Assembly: GCA_016927115.1 (NCBI GenBank)
Contig: JAFGNH010000140.1
Location: 1-64,000, forward strand
Length of the DNA: 64,000 bases
From: Anaerolineales bacterium
Lineage (GTDB): Bacteria > Chloroflexota > Anaerolineae > Anaerolineales > E44-bin32
Direction of reading: 5' to 3'
Below the pieces are notes generated by a model. It saw only the letters and a program-made list of their open reading frames with translations, was not told the origin of the DNA and did not search any database. A program made the translations under genes and the position numbers. The stretch's first letter is position 1; the number at the start of each line of letters is the position of its first letter. Shown piece by piece: positions 45,528-53,780 of this stretch.

Positions 45528-46565
45528 TCAGGGGCGTTCATGGGGATCAATTCTGGTAAATGAAAGGCCTACAAACGCAAAGAAAACCGCCACAACACTG
45601 ACGGCCAGCACAACACCCACACCTGGCCCTGTGCCGGAAGCCGCTGCCAGAACAGGTATGTCTGTGGGTTCCACCGTAACAGGCACAGCTGTTGTCGGGA
45701 AGCGTGTGGGTTCTTCAACTATTGGTTCAGGAGTTGGCGAAGGAGTCTCCTGCTCTTCTGCAGCGGCCTCTGTCGGCCCCGGCTCAGGTGTAATCCGGCT
45801 GGCTGCTTCGGAAGCGGTAAGAACCAGGATTTCCTGGCCGACCTGCAGCATGGAATTCTCCGTGAGATTATTCAATTCCAGGATCTTTTCTATCGGCACA
45901 TCATAAACAGCAGCAATATTCCACAGAGACTGGCCGGTCCTGACAATATGAACAATGGATCCGTCTTCCTGGGGTTCTGCTGCAACAACCGGGATAACCA
46001 GCGGCGCCACGACCACCTCGCCGGTATCGGACGTCGTCGAACTGGATTCCGGAGCAGCACTGCCTGTGATATATCCTGTCAGAGCAGTGTAATAGACCAT
46101 GCCCCCGGCAGAAGCCACTCCTGCCCCGATATCGATATACCGTGGAGACAGCATGGTGTCATTGTGAATCTGGGATGTCTTCCACCAGCCAACTGCATCC
46201 GAAACGGTTGCATTGATCCCGCCGTAGATAATCTCCGATACCCAGATGGTGTTCCCATCACCATATCCTACCGCGTAAGCGCGATCACTCGGTCGGGTGC
46301 CTCCCGGCCCGGTATGGGTAACACTGCCAATGGAAGCCTGATAATCACTCTGTGCCTGTGCTGCTGCCATCAGCAGGCTGTTTGTCTGATAGGCATACAG
46401 CCCATTCTGTGCCCGATAGGCATTAATTGCGGCGATAACATCTGCTGCGCCTAGAATCTCCCGATCGGGTAGTGCACCGGACGCGGGGAGGATCATGGCT
46501 GCCTGCAGCAGGACAACCGTCAAAACCATATAAAACCGCAGGATAATACGTTTTTTTCGTTTCAT
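45528..46565 (-). CDS. CAP-domain and LysM surface protein with C-terminal membrane anchor
   Basis: A 345-residue exported protein: signal peptide (~8-30), CAP/SCP domain (~38-160; AINAYRAQNGL, SVTHTGPGG, WVSEIIYGG), LysM (~210-255, HIVRTGQSLWNIAAVYDV to GQEILVL), a Glu/Pro/Thr linker and a hydrophobic anchor near the end (VVLAVSVVAVFFAFVGL). The start at 46565 is chosen because it begins a clean signal peptide. The open frame extends 92 codons but overlaps the SAM riboswitch. No ribosome site is seen, and TACTAT lies 10 bases before the ATG. CAP proteins bind or modify small ligands; LysM binds peptidoglycan. Confidence 0.85.
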   Translation of the reverse strand: MKRKKRIILRFYMVLTVVLLQAAMILPASGALPDREILGAADVIAAINAYRAQNGLYAYQTNSLLMAAAQAQSDYQASIGSVTHTGPGGTRPSDRAYAVGYGDGNTIWVSEIIYGGINATVSDAVGWWKTSQIHNDTMLSPRYIDIGAGVASAGGMVYYTALTGYITGSAAPESSSTTSDTGEVVVAPLVIPVVAAEPQEDGSIVHIVRTGQSLWNIAAVYDVPIEKILELNNLTENSMLQVGQEILVLTASEAASRITPEPGPTEAAAEEQETPSPTPEPIVEEPTRFPTTAVPVTVEPTDIPVLAAASGTGPGVGVVLAVSVVAVFFAFVGLSFTRIDPHERP

Positions 46566-46721
46566 GGGCAAATCGATAGTACCATATCCTGGATAGATTG
46601 GGGTGAAGGATTTGCGGATCAAACCGCATCCAATCTGGAAAACCGATTGACCTTCCTGCTGCTGTCTGGTAAGATCAGTCCTTAATTCGTGCTCAGGCGT
46701 ATGCCTGCAGCAATTAACAAC

Positions 46722-46837
46722 CTTATCGAGAGAGGTGGAGGGAACGGCCCTGTGAAGCCTCGGCAACCAGATATTCGACAGGAATATCAAGGTGCCAAGT
46801 CCGTCAGATCCATGGTGGAATCTGGAAGATGAGATAA
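46722..46837 (+). promoter_or_regulatory. SAM-I riboswitch (S-box)
   Basis: The conserved S-box blocks are present in order: CTTATC at the 5' side, AGAGGTGGAGGGA, GGCCC, TGAAGCC, CGGCAACC, AAGGTGCCAA and TCC, with the closing GATAA at about 46833-46837. When SAM binds, the aptamer lets the downstream terminator form and stops the operon. It precedes the cystathionine gamma-synthase gene by about 210 bases. Confidence 0.95.
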
Positions 46838-46851
46838 TCAAGCATTAAATT

Positions 46852-46884
46852 CCTCTTCATCCAGTTTCTGTGAAGAGTTTTTTT
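46852..46884 (+). terminator. Riboswitch-controlled terminator
   Basis: CTCTTCA (46853-46859) and TGAAGAG (46871-46877) form a 7-base stem with an 11-base loop, followed by seven T. It sits just past the SAM aptamer, the normal position for an S-box expression platform. The 166 bases from 46885 to 47050 hold the rest of the leader and a ribosome site. Confidence 0.9.
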
Positions 46885-47050
46885 CTTAAACAGGAGCCAC
46901 CACGCCGCAGGACGAAGACAATTATTTTCCTGCTGCAGCCGATCCTTGTAAAAACCACGGACAAAACACCGCCGATATTACTGTCGATTCCGAAAGAACT
47001 GGCTGCCGTATCCCTTCTCTAGCCCGGCTTCTCCATAAGGAGTTCAGGAG

Positions 47051-48256
47051 ATGGTAATGGACAGAAACATGTCAACAATATCGGTACATGGCGGTGAAAG
47101 CAAGAAAAAACCCTACAACAGCCTGACCACCCCCATGGTGCTCAGCTCAACGTTTCCCTTCGAGGATACGGCGGAAATCATCGCTTATAAAATCAACGAA
47201 GATAAACCATCCATGCAGGATCGGCTGGAGTATGGCCGCTACGGGAATCCTACAGTCCGAACAGTGGAAAAGAAACTTGCGGCCCTCGAAGGTGCTGATG
47301 GCGCTCTGCTGTTTTCCAGCGGCATGAATGCGATTACAACAACGATGCTGGCGCTTCTTTCCAGTGGCGATCACCTGATAATGATCCAGCCTGTATACAA
47401 ACGGTCGCTTGAATTCACCGGATTCCTGGCTCGCTGGGGCATAGAAACAAGCTTCGTAGAAAGCAACAACTTTGAAAACCTGCGGAACGTTCTGCGTCCC
47501 AATACCCGCCTGATTTTCGCCGAGACCCCTTCCAACCCCACCCTTCGGATACTCGATCTTGAAACCCTGACAGCCACAGCCCGGGAAGCGGGTATCCTTA
47601 CAATGGTCGACAGCACTTTCGCCACACCCATCAACTTGCGTCCACTTTCTTATGGTGTCGATCTGGTTGTCCACAGCGCTACAAAGTATCTCGGTGGGCA
47701 TAACGATCTGCTTGCAGGTTCGGTCGCCGGCAGGCGGACTCTGCTTGTAAGTATTCAGGCTGCGCGGGATATCCTCGGCGGCGTACTGAGCCCGGCAGAC
47801 GCTTACCTGCTGCTGCGGGGTATTAAAACGCTTGCTCTCCGTGTCCAGAAACAGAATCAGAACGGCCAGCAAGTAGCGGAATTCCTTGAGGAGCATCCTC
47901 TTATCAGCCGTGTTCACTACCCTGGTCTTCCTTCGCATCCGGATTATGAAATAGCCCGACGGCTGCTCACCGGCTGTGGTGGTGTGGTGAGCTTTGAAGT
48001 CGCCGGGAGCGGAAAAACTGCCAGTACGGTCATCGATAACCTGCAGCTGCCCTATATCGGCCCAACCCTTGGGGGGGTGGAAAGCATTGCTCAACAGCAG
48101 GCCATGCTGATCTCCGCAAATCCCGAGGAACGAAAAGCCTCCGGTATTCCTGACCAGCTGATCCGGTATGCATTGGGAATTGAGGATGCTGTGGATATTC
48201 TCGCAGATCTCGAGCAAGCCCTGCAAAAAGCGGCTTCACAGGAACCAGGCGAATGA
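47051..48256 (+). CDS. Cystathionine gamma-synthase (Cys/Met-metabolism PLP enzyme)
   Basis: A 401-residue PLP enzyme. It has YGRYGNPTVRTVEKKLAALE (~57-76), FSSGMNA, and the PLP-Lys in HSATKYLGGHND (~207-218). The YGRYGNPT and GTFATP-like (DSTFATPIN) segments are close to the plant-type cystathionine gamma-synthase, which uses O-phosphohomoserine; bacterial MetB uses acyl-homoserine. O-acetylhomoserine sulfhydrylase is the main alternative. Two starts (47051, 47057) each have a good ribosome site. First gene of the SAM-riboswitch operon; its stop overlaps the lysC start. Confidence 0.9.
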   Translation: MVMDRNMSTISVHGGESKKKPYNSLTTPMVLSSTFPFEDTAEIIAYKINEDKPSMQDRLEYGRYGNPTVRTVEKKLAALEGADGALLFSSGMNAITTTMLALLSSGDHLIMIQPVYKRSLEFTGFLARWGIETSFVESNNFENLRNVLRPNTRLIFAETPSNPTLRILDLETLTATAREAGILTMVDSTFATPINLRPLSYGVDLVVHSATKYLGGHNDLLAGSVAGRRTLLVSIQAARDILGGVLSPADAYLLLRGIKTLALRVQKQNQNGQQVAEFLEEHPLISRVHYPGLPSHPDYEIARRLLTGCGGVVSFEVAGSGKTASTVIDNLQLPYIGPTLGGVESIAQQQAMLISANPEERKASGIPDQLIRYALGIEDAVDILADLEQALQKAASQEPGE

Positions 48257-49671
48257 TTGTCCATAAATTTGGCGGCACATCTATCACAGATGCTGCGGGG
48301 TTCTTGGCTGCAGGGCAGATCATTCTGAATCAGCCGCACCCTTCCAGCGCAACCTCTGCACAGAACTGTGCTGTTGTACTTTCCGCAATCCACGGATTAA
48401 CCGGAGCGCTTATCCAGGGCGGCAGACTGGCCGCGCAGGGCGACGACAGCGGCTACCGTAAGATCCGCCTGTCCCTGCTTGAGCAGCACCAGCAAATAAT
48501 CGAAGAGCTGCCGCTGGCAAAAAACCAGCAGCGTATCCTGATCGGTGTGATCGAAGATAACCTGCACGAGCTCGAACGCCTGTACCGCAGTATCGCAATT
48601 CTGGGAGAACTGACCCGCCGCGCGAGAGATACTGTCGCAGCCTTCGGCCCGATACTTGCGGTGCACATTCTTTCCTCCCTGCTGCAGGAGCTCGGGCTGC
48701 GAGCCGAACCTGTTTGCACAGCGAATCTCCTAATCCTGGACAATTCATTCGGTGCAGCTGTTCCTCAAATGAAACCGACCGGAGACGCGGTTAAGGAGCA
48801 CCTCGCTCCAATGATACACAGCGGGATCGTACCTATTCTGACTGCTTCCATCGGCACAACCGCCGAAGGGGTACCGGCCATGCTTGAACGAGGTGGAGGA
48901 GATACCTCAGCGGTCGCGCTGGCAGCAGCGCTGCATGCAGCAGAATGTTTCATCTGGACAGACGTGGATGGAATCCTTACAGCAGATCCGGCTTTTGTGG
49001 CGGATGCCATCCCACTGCCTGAACTCTCCTATCCGCAGGCGGCAGAACTCGCCCGATTCGGTGCCGATGTTCTTCACCCTGACACCTTACAGCCGGGCGC
49101 CCGGGCAGGCTTTCCACTGCAAATCCGCAGCAGCTTCCATCCATCCCGCTCAGGGACCAGAATCTCCAATATGCCTGCCGGGTCAGACTGCATCCTGCCG
49201 GCGATCCTGTCGATGACAGGTCTATCCATGATCGTTGTTCACGGAGAAGAGCACAACTGGTCATTGCAGATAGCTGCACGCATGCTAGACACCCTGTTTC
49301 ATACCGGCGTTGAAGTGCTGATGTTTTCCCAGCCCATGTCTGCTCCGGGATTAAATCTGATTATTCGTGAGCAGGATCAGGAATTTGCGATAAAATCACT
49401 GCAGCAGACGCTGGGGCAAACAAGGCTGGCCGGCCTCACCTTCGAACACAGGCAGAAGGCAGCAATCATCACCATTGTATCAATCAATGGGTCAGGCGCA
49501 GTATCAAAAGAACGCCTGTTTTCGGAGACTTTTTCTGCCCTTGGTGAAAAGAACACACCTGTTTTTGCGATTGCACGCAGCGCAAACGGATCGAGTTTGT
49601 CATTCTGCATTCCTGAAGAAAGCTGCGGAGAGCTGGTAGCCTTCTTACACAAGAAACTGATCATGGGGTAG
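48253..49671 (+). CDS. lysC: Aspartate kinase
   Basis: Phosphorylates aspartate, the entry to methionine, threonine and lysine. The 472-residue protein starts directly with the family motif VHKFGGTSITD and has GGGDTSAVALAAALHA (~215) and FIWTDVDGILTADP (~233). Two C-terminal ACT domains follow (~315-470), the usual site of feedback control. The ATG overlaps the cystathionine gamma-synthase stop by four bases. Being under a SAM riboswitch suggests this copy is tuned to methionine need. Confidence 0.95.
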   Translation: MIVHKFGGTSITDAAGFLAAGQIILNQPHPSSATSAQNCAVVLSAIHGLTGALIQGGRLAAQGDDSGYRKIRLSLLEQHQQIIEELPLAKNQQRILIGVIEDNLHELERLYRSIAILGELTRRARDTVAAFGPILAVHILSSLLQELGLRAEPVCTANLLILDNSFGAAVPQMKPTGDAVKEHLAPMIHSGIVPILTASIGTTAEGVPAMLERGGGDTSAVALAAALHAAECFIWTDVDGILTADPAFVADAIPLPELSYPQAAELARFGADVLHPDTLQPGARAGFPLQIRSSFHPSRSGTRISNMPAGSDCILPAILSMTGLSMIVVHGEEHNWSLQIAARMLDTLFHTGVEVLMFSQPMSAPGLNLIIREQDQEFAIKSLQQTLGQTRLAGLTFEHRQKAAIITIVSINGSGAVSKERLFSETFSALGEKNTPVFAIARSANGSSLSFCIPEESCGELVAFLHKKLIMG

Positions 49672-49675
49672 GGGT

Positions 49676-50722
49676 ATGGACAGAATTCCGGTTTCAATAT
49701 TAGGTGCGACAGGTATGGTGGGCCAGCGTTTCATCCAGCTGCTGGACCAGCATCCTTTGTTCCGCGTACAGTCGCTGGCAGCATCTGAACGTTCAACCGG
49801 CAAGGCATATGCAGAGGCCTGCCGCTGGCTTCTTCCATTCGAAATGCCCGAATCAGTGCGCGATCTACCACTGCTTCCGGTAGATTCGAACTTCGACTGT
49901 GATGTTGTCTTTTCTGCGCTTCCCGGTTCTGTTGCTGCTGAAACAGAAACCGGCCTGTCAGGCAGGGGGTATCGGGTCTTCTCAAATGCCTCTTCCCATC
50001 GAATGGATGAGGATGTCCCTTTGCTGGTACCGGAAGTTAATGCAGGCCACAGCGCGCTGATTCAGTTCCAGTCCTCCTTTAAGAATGGGGGCTATATTGT
50101 CACCAGCGCGAACTGCTCCACCACCATTCTGGTTCTGGCCCTAAAACCGCTTCAAAACCAGTTCGGGATCCGGAGGATGTCTGTGGTCACTATGCAGGCT
50201 GTATCGGGTGCAGGTTATCCGGGAGTGGCCAGTCTGGATATCCTGGGGAATATTGTGCCTTTTATCGAAGGGGAGGAAGAAAAACTCGAGACAGAAACAG
50301 CCAAACTGCTGGGCACACTGCAGGACGGCGCTATTCTGCCTGCTGATTTTCCGATCAGCTCCCAGTGTACCCGTGTACCTGTGGTGAATGGCCATACTGA
50401 ATTTGTCTCCATCAGCTTCAAGACCATCCCTTCACAGGATGATCTTATCGCCTGCCTGCGGGACTTCCAACCACCGGATGAGATTCTTGATCTTCCCAGC
50501 TCACCGGTATATCCGATCCGGGTCTTCCAGGAGCCTGATCGCCCTCAACCGGCGCTCGATGTATCCGAAGCGAACGGCATGACCGTGTCAGTCGGCCGCA
50601 TCCGCCCCTGCAGGCTTGAACAATACAAATTTCTTGTCCTCGGGCACAATACACTTCGCGGCGCAGCAGGCGGTGCTATTCACAATGCGGAACTTCTGTA
50701 CGCACAGGGTTTTCTCGACTGA
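49676..50722 (+). CDS. asd: Aspartate-semialdehyde dehydrogenase
   Basis: Reduces aspartyl phosphate to aspartate semialdehyde; 348 residues. GATGMVGQRFIQ (~10-21) binds NADP; the catalytic Cys is in SANCSTT (~142-148); the later His is in VNGHTEFVSI. The SANCSTT form belongs to the archaeal/fungal-type subgroup, whose proteobacterial counterpart has GGNC. It is four bases past lysC in the riboswitch operon. Confidence 0.95.
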   Translation: MDRIPVSILGATGMVGQRFIQLLDQHPLFRVQSLAASERSTGKAYAEACRWLLPFEMPESVRDLPLLPVDSNFDCDVVFSALPGSVAAETETGLSGRGYRVFSNASSHRMDEDVPLLVPEVNAGHSALIQFQSSFKNGGYIVTSANCSTTILVLALKPLQNQFGIRRMSVVTMQAVSGAGYPGVASLDILGNIVPFIEGEEEKLETETAKLLGTLQDGAILPADFPISSQCTRVPVVNGHTEFVSISFKTIPSQDDLIACLRDFQPPDEILDLPSSPVYPIRVFQEPDRPQPALDVSEANGMTVSVGRIRPCRLEQYKFLVLGHNTLRGAAGGAIHNAELLYAQGFLD

Positions 50723-50737
50723 ACAGGGAGCCAACAA

Positions 50738-51862
50738 ATGCCTTTAATCAAACAGGGAACAGGATCCATTTTTGATCTTTGTGACGACAGGATACTCTAC
50801 CGCAGCCTGAATCCACTGGACAGCAGGCTGCCCCGCTTTTCAGAACTGAAAGAACAGCTCCCGATCCTGCCTGAAAGCCATCCGCGTAAGTCAGATCCTG
50901 TCTACGGGCAGATTTGTGCAGCCTACATCCGCCGCATATTTGCGCTTGAAGGAAAACCTGAGCCTGAAAACCTGCTTTACTTTGGCGATACGCTTTTTAA
51001 TGACGTTTCGGCATTTAACAATATCCGTGCCGCCGGGCCATGGAATGGGCTTGCTTTTATCGGCAGAGACAATCTCCAACAGCCACCAGGGTTATCGTTT
51101 GAAGAGTATGTTGCCTCTGCTAATCGCTGGAGTCTGCTGAATTCATTCCTGAAGCAGATACCCTTCCCTCTGGATGAACGGACGGTGCTCGTGCTGGATC
51201 TGGATAAGACGGCGTTGGGTGCACGCGGCCGCAACGACAGCCCTATAAACCAGGCTCGAGTCGAGGCTATGCAGCAAACGATCCAATCGGCTCTCAAGGG
51301 AGAACTGGACAGGGACCAGTTCCGGGTTTCATACGACACACTCAACCAGACAGAGTTCCACCCGTTTACCGGCGATAACCAGGATTATCTCGCATACCTC
51401 TGCCTGATCATTATCGGAGGCGCACTGAGACTCGAAACCCTCGTTGAGGAGATCCGCTCAGGAGGGTATAGCTCATTCCCCCAGTTTCTGAAAAGTATGC
51501 AGGAGAACCACACTGCACTTGAGGAGAAAGGCCTGGCGGAGGCCCATGATACCGTCTGGCAGGCTGTTCAGCAGGGAGATCCAACGCCTTATAAGGAATT
51601 TCGGAAAGCAGAATTCCTCGCCACCCTGGACCGGTTTACAACCAATCAGAGCCTCCCGGTCAAGAACCTGCTAGAGGAGCATATCATTCTGACTGCAGAG
51701 GTATACCAAACTGCCCGCCAGCTGCGGCAGCAGGGGGTTGTGGTTCTTGGTATCTCGGATAAACCGGATATCTCCTCCCTTCCTGATGAAGCTCAGGCAA
51801 AGGCAGGACTCCTGCCGATCCACAAGCAGCAAACGCTGATTGTAGGCGAGGATTTCAGCTGA
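50738..51862 (+). CDS. HAD-like protein with unusual motif order
   Basis: A 374-residue protein in the methionine operon. A clear HAD motif I is in the middle (VLVLDLDKTALG, Asp 154 and Asp 156) and a motif II-like GISDKP lies near the C-terminus (Ser ~340). The only motif IV-like segment (YFGDTLFNDVSAFNN, Asp 84 and Asp 89) comes before motif I. In ordinary HAD enzymes it comes last. So either the fold is circularly permuted, or there are two partial HAD domains, the first with a degenerate IFDLCDD start. GGGAGCC precedes the ATG. I do not recognise the family. The operon suggests a role near homoserine or phosphohomoserine. Confidence 0.75.
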   Translation: MPLIKQGTGSIFDLCDDRILYRSLNPLDSRLPRFSELKEQLPILPESHPRKSDPVYGQICAAYIRRIFALEGKPEPENLLYFGDTLFNDVSAFNNIRAAGPWNGLAFIGRDNLQQPPGLSFEEYVASANRWSLLNSFLKQIPFPLDERTVLVLDLDKTALGARGRNDSPINQARVEAMQQTIQSALKGELDRDQFRVSYDTLNQTEFHPFTGDNQDYLAYLCLIIIGGALRLETLVEEIRSGGYSSFPQFLKSMQENHTALEEKGLAEAHDTVWQAVQQGDPTPYKEFRKAEFLATLDRFTTNQSLPVKNLLEEHIILTAEVYQTARQLRQQGVVVLGISDKPDISSLPDEAQAKAGLLPIHKQQTLIVGEDFS

Positions 51863-51918
51863 ACAGCAGCAGATACAATTAAACGCATATTTACTCAGGA
51901 CAGAACAATGGGAGGCGT

Positions 51919-52557
51919 ATGCAATTTCAGGCGGTAATTTGGGACATGGATGGTGTACTGGTAGATAGCGGAGAATTCCACTATCTTTCATGGCGAGCTA
52001 CGACACGCGCCCTTGGGTTTGACTATACCCGGGAACAGTTTGATTCCGATTTTGGTATGCACAATTCCGACATCCTGAAAAGATTGGCCGGGGATGATCT
52101 GAGCGAGGATTTTATCGACCATTTCGTTCAGGAAAAGGAAGACCTCTTCCTCGAAATGGCCCATAACAGGCTGCAGCCGCTGGACGGTGTCCTGGCCGTT
52201 TTACAGAAACTGCAGGCACAGAACATACCAATGGCTGTTGCTTCTTCCTCTCCACGAAAAAATATCGATGCAGTTCTCGGTGAACTCAAAATAACTCAAC
52301 TCTTCCAGGTTGTCCTCTCAGTTGGAAACCTTCCCGGGAAACCGGAACCGGATATTTTTCTTGAAGCCGCTCGCCTGCTGGACATACCGGCGGCTTCGTG
52401 CCTCGTTTTTGAAGATTCCATCGCAGGCACAGCTGCTGCAAAAAGCGCCGGGATGACCTGTATCGCCATCACAACCACGAATCCCCCTGAACGGTTACAT
52501 AAAGCTGATTTGATCATCGATCGGTACGAAGACCTGCCCGACTCATTCTTTCCTTGA
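51919..52557 (+). CDS. HAD-IA phosphatase (beta-phosphoglucomutase-like)
   Basis: A 212-residue haloacid-dehalogenase hydrolase, canonical order: motif I WDMDGVLVDSG (~8-18), a helical cap (~20-80), motif II AVASSSP (~105), motif III Lys in PGKPEPDIF (~140) and motif IV FEDSIAGTAAAKSAG (~166). The C1-cap and the GKPEPD and EDS motifs place it near beta-phosphoglucomutase and related sugar phosphatases. GGGAGGCGT precedes the ATG. It is 56 bases after the preceding gene and ends the riboswitch operon. The substrate is unknown. Confidence 0.9.
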   Translation: MQFQAVIWDMDGVLVDSGEFHYLSWRATTRALGFDYTREQFDSDFGMHNSDILKRLAGDDLSEDFIDHFVQEKEDLFLEMAHNRLQPLDGVLAVLQKLQAQNIPMAVASSSPRKNIDAVLGELKITQLFQVVLSVGNLPGKPEPDIFLEAARLLDIPAASCLVFEDSIAGTAAAKSAGMTCIAITTTNPPERLHKADLIIDRYEDLPDSFFP

Positions 52558-52827
52558 ACAGCTGAAGCTGCTCAGTTCCACATACCGGGAAGGCTGCATA
52601 CAGCCCGCACCAGGCATTTCCGGTTTTATCTCAAGCTTAACCCACCTGCCGGCAGTCAGCGGCAAGCGCGACTCGAGATAAACATTAAAGGCAACCAGAT
52701 CCGCGTTGTTCCAATAAAAGAGCTGATTAAAAGCATCCCGAGTGCCTGCTGTTGTTTGTGTGCTTTCACCCTCCATCCGGGAGTGGACTTCGCGCGTGAT
52801 ATCCAAAAAACGCAATGAAATAACCAT
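52543..52827 (-). CDS. Small hypothetical protein coupled to a methyltransferase gene
   Basis: A 94-residue open frame whose ATG lies immediately past the stop of the methyltransferase gene on the same strand, a tight arrangement that favours a real gene. The sequence looks protein-like, with alternating strands in the second half (DLVAFNVYLESRLPLTAG, RWVKLEIKPEM). No signal, membrane segment or catalytic motif is evident. Its end overlaps the end of the convergent HAD gene by 15 bases. Family not recognised; it may be spurious. Confidence 0.45.
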   Translation of the reverse strand: MVISLRFLDITREVHSRMEGESTQTTAGTRDAFNQLFYWNNADLVAFNVYLESRLPLTAGRWVKLEIKPEMPGAGCMQPSRYVELSSFSCSRKE

Positions 52828-52828
52828 A

Positions 52829-53461
52829 TCATCGGTCTTTTTGCATTATCAATACACCGCTGCACATGGATGTTTGAATAAAATCTGCATGGATCGGGTA
52901 TTCTGCCAGTGCTGCAAGCATTTCATCGGCGGAAAAATAGAACTCCGCTTCATCCCACCCTGCGGATTCCCTTTTTACCTTTTCTCTCTGTTCAACATTC
53001 TGGAAAGCGATGTCACCGATTAAAATCGATCCATTGTGGGCAAGATTCCCGATCAAACCTGTCAGCAGTTGAATTTTCTCCTCATCGCAAAAATGGTGAA
53101 GGGTGTAAGAAGAAAGGATAAAATCAAATTGTTCTCCGGCGATTTTTTCCACCAGGCCATCCATCACATCAACCAGAATCAATCGCGCAGCGGGCATCTT
53201 TTCCCTCGCCTGTTCCAGCATCCCCTCGGAAAAATCGATTCCGGTAATCTCAAATCCATTCTGGTAGAGAATCTCGGTCAACAGGCCGGTCCCAATTCCG
53301 ATATCAAGCACACACCGGCCTGAATCTGATTTTAGTATTTTCTGCTGAATCAAACTCAGAGTCTGGAAATATCCCGCGAAAGGATACCCCTTATCCTGGT
53401 TTGCCTGAATATCCCTGTCATAATTACCTGCCCATTGATCAAAACCAGTATTTTCCAGCAT
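52829..53461 (-). CDS. Class I SAM-dependent methyltransferase (YrrT/UbiE-like)
   Basis: A 210-residue methyltransferase with motif I VLDIGIGTGLLTEILYQNG (~50-68), ITGIDFSEGMLEQAREKMP (~72-90), a DVMDGL acidic loop, and FDFILSSYTLHHF (~116-128). It matches the small-molecule methyltransferase pattern and resembles the YrrT type linked to methionine recycling in Bacillus, which would suit this neighbourhood, but that assignment is tentative. AGAGGAAAG precedes the ATG. Confidence 0.85.
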   Translation of the reverse strand: MLENTGFDQWAGNYDRDIQANQDKGYPFAGYFQTLSLIQQKILKSDSGRCVLDIGIGTGLLTEILYQNGFEITGIDFSEGMLEQAREKMPAARLILVDVMDGLVEKIAGEQFDFILSSYTLHHFCDEEKIQLLTGLIGNLAHNGSILIGDIAFQNVEQREKVKRESAGWDEAEFYFSADEMLAALAEYPIHADFIQTSMCSGVLIMQKDR

Positions 53462-53780
53462 CTTTCCTCTTTCCCTCCAATCCCGGCACGCTCAATCTCA
53501 AAATACCCTTCAAGCTCCAGAGAAAGAGCGGTGGATCAACAGCTCTGGCCAGCTGGATTTTTCTACCGGCAGGATACTGTGCTCCTGTATCTTTTAATGG
53601 ATCTCCTTCAGCGACAGGAAAAGTATATACCAGATTCTTTCCCGGGCAGGATAGGCGCGATCAGCTTTAGAAAATCACCGAAATTCCAGTTGACAGTCCC
53701 GCTGAAGCTCAAAAGTAACAGAATTCCTCATTCGATCATTATTCTCTTTGGAAACCGGCAGAAACGTTTATAATCGGTGC
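53462..53780. other. Intergenic region with the leaderless rarA promoter
   Basis: No gene is supported here. At its right end TATAAT (53769-53774) lies exactly six bases before the rarA ATG at 53781. Upstream TTGGAA (53748-53753) may act as the -35 with a short 15-base spacer. There is no Shine-Dalgarno sequence. Confidence 0.7.

Noticed and set aside
47147-48226. 359-codon minus-strand frame
   Set aside because: Antisense to cystathionine gamma-synthase; long only because of codon bias on the true strand.
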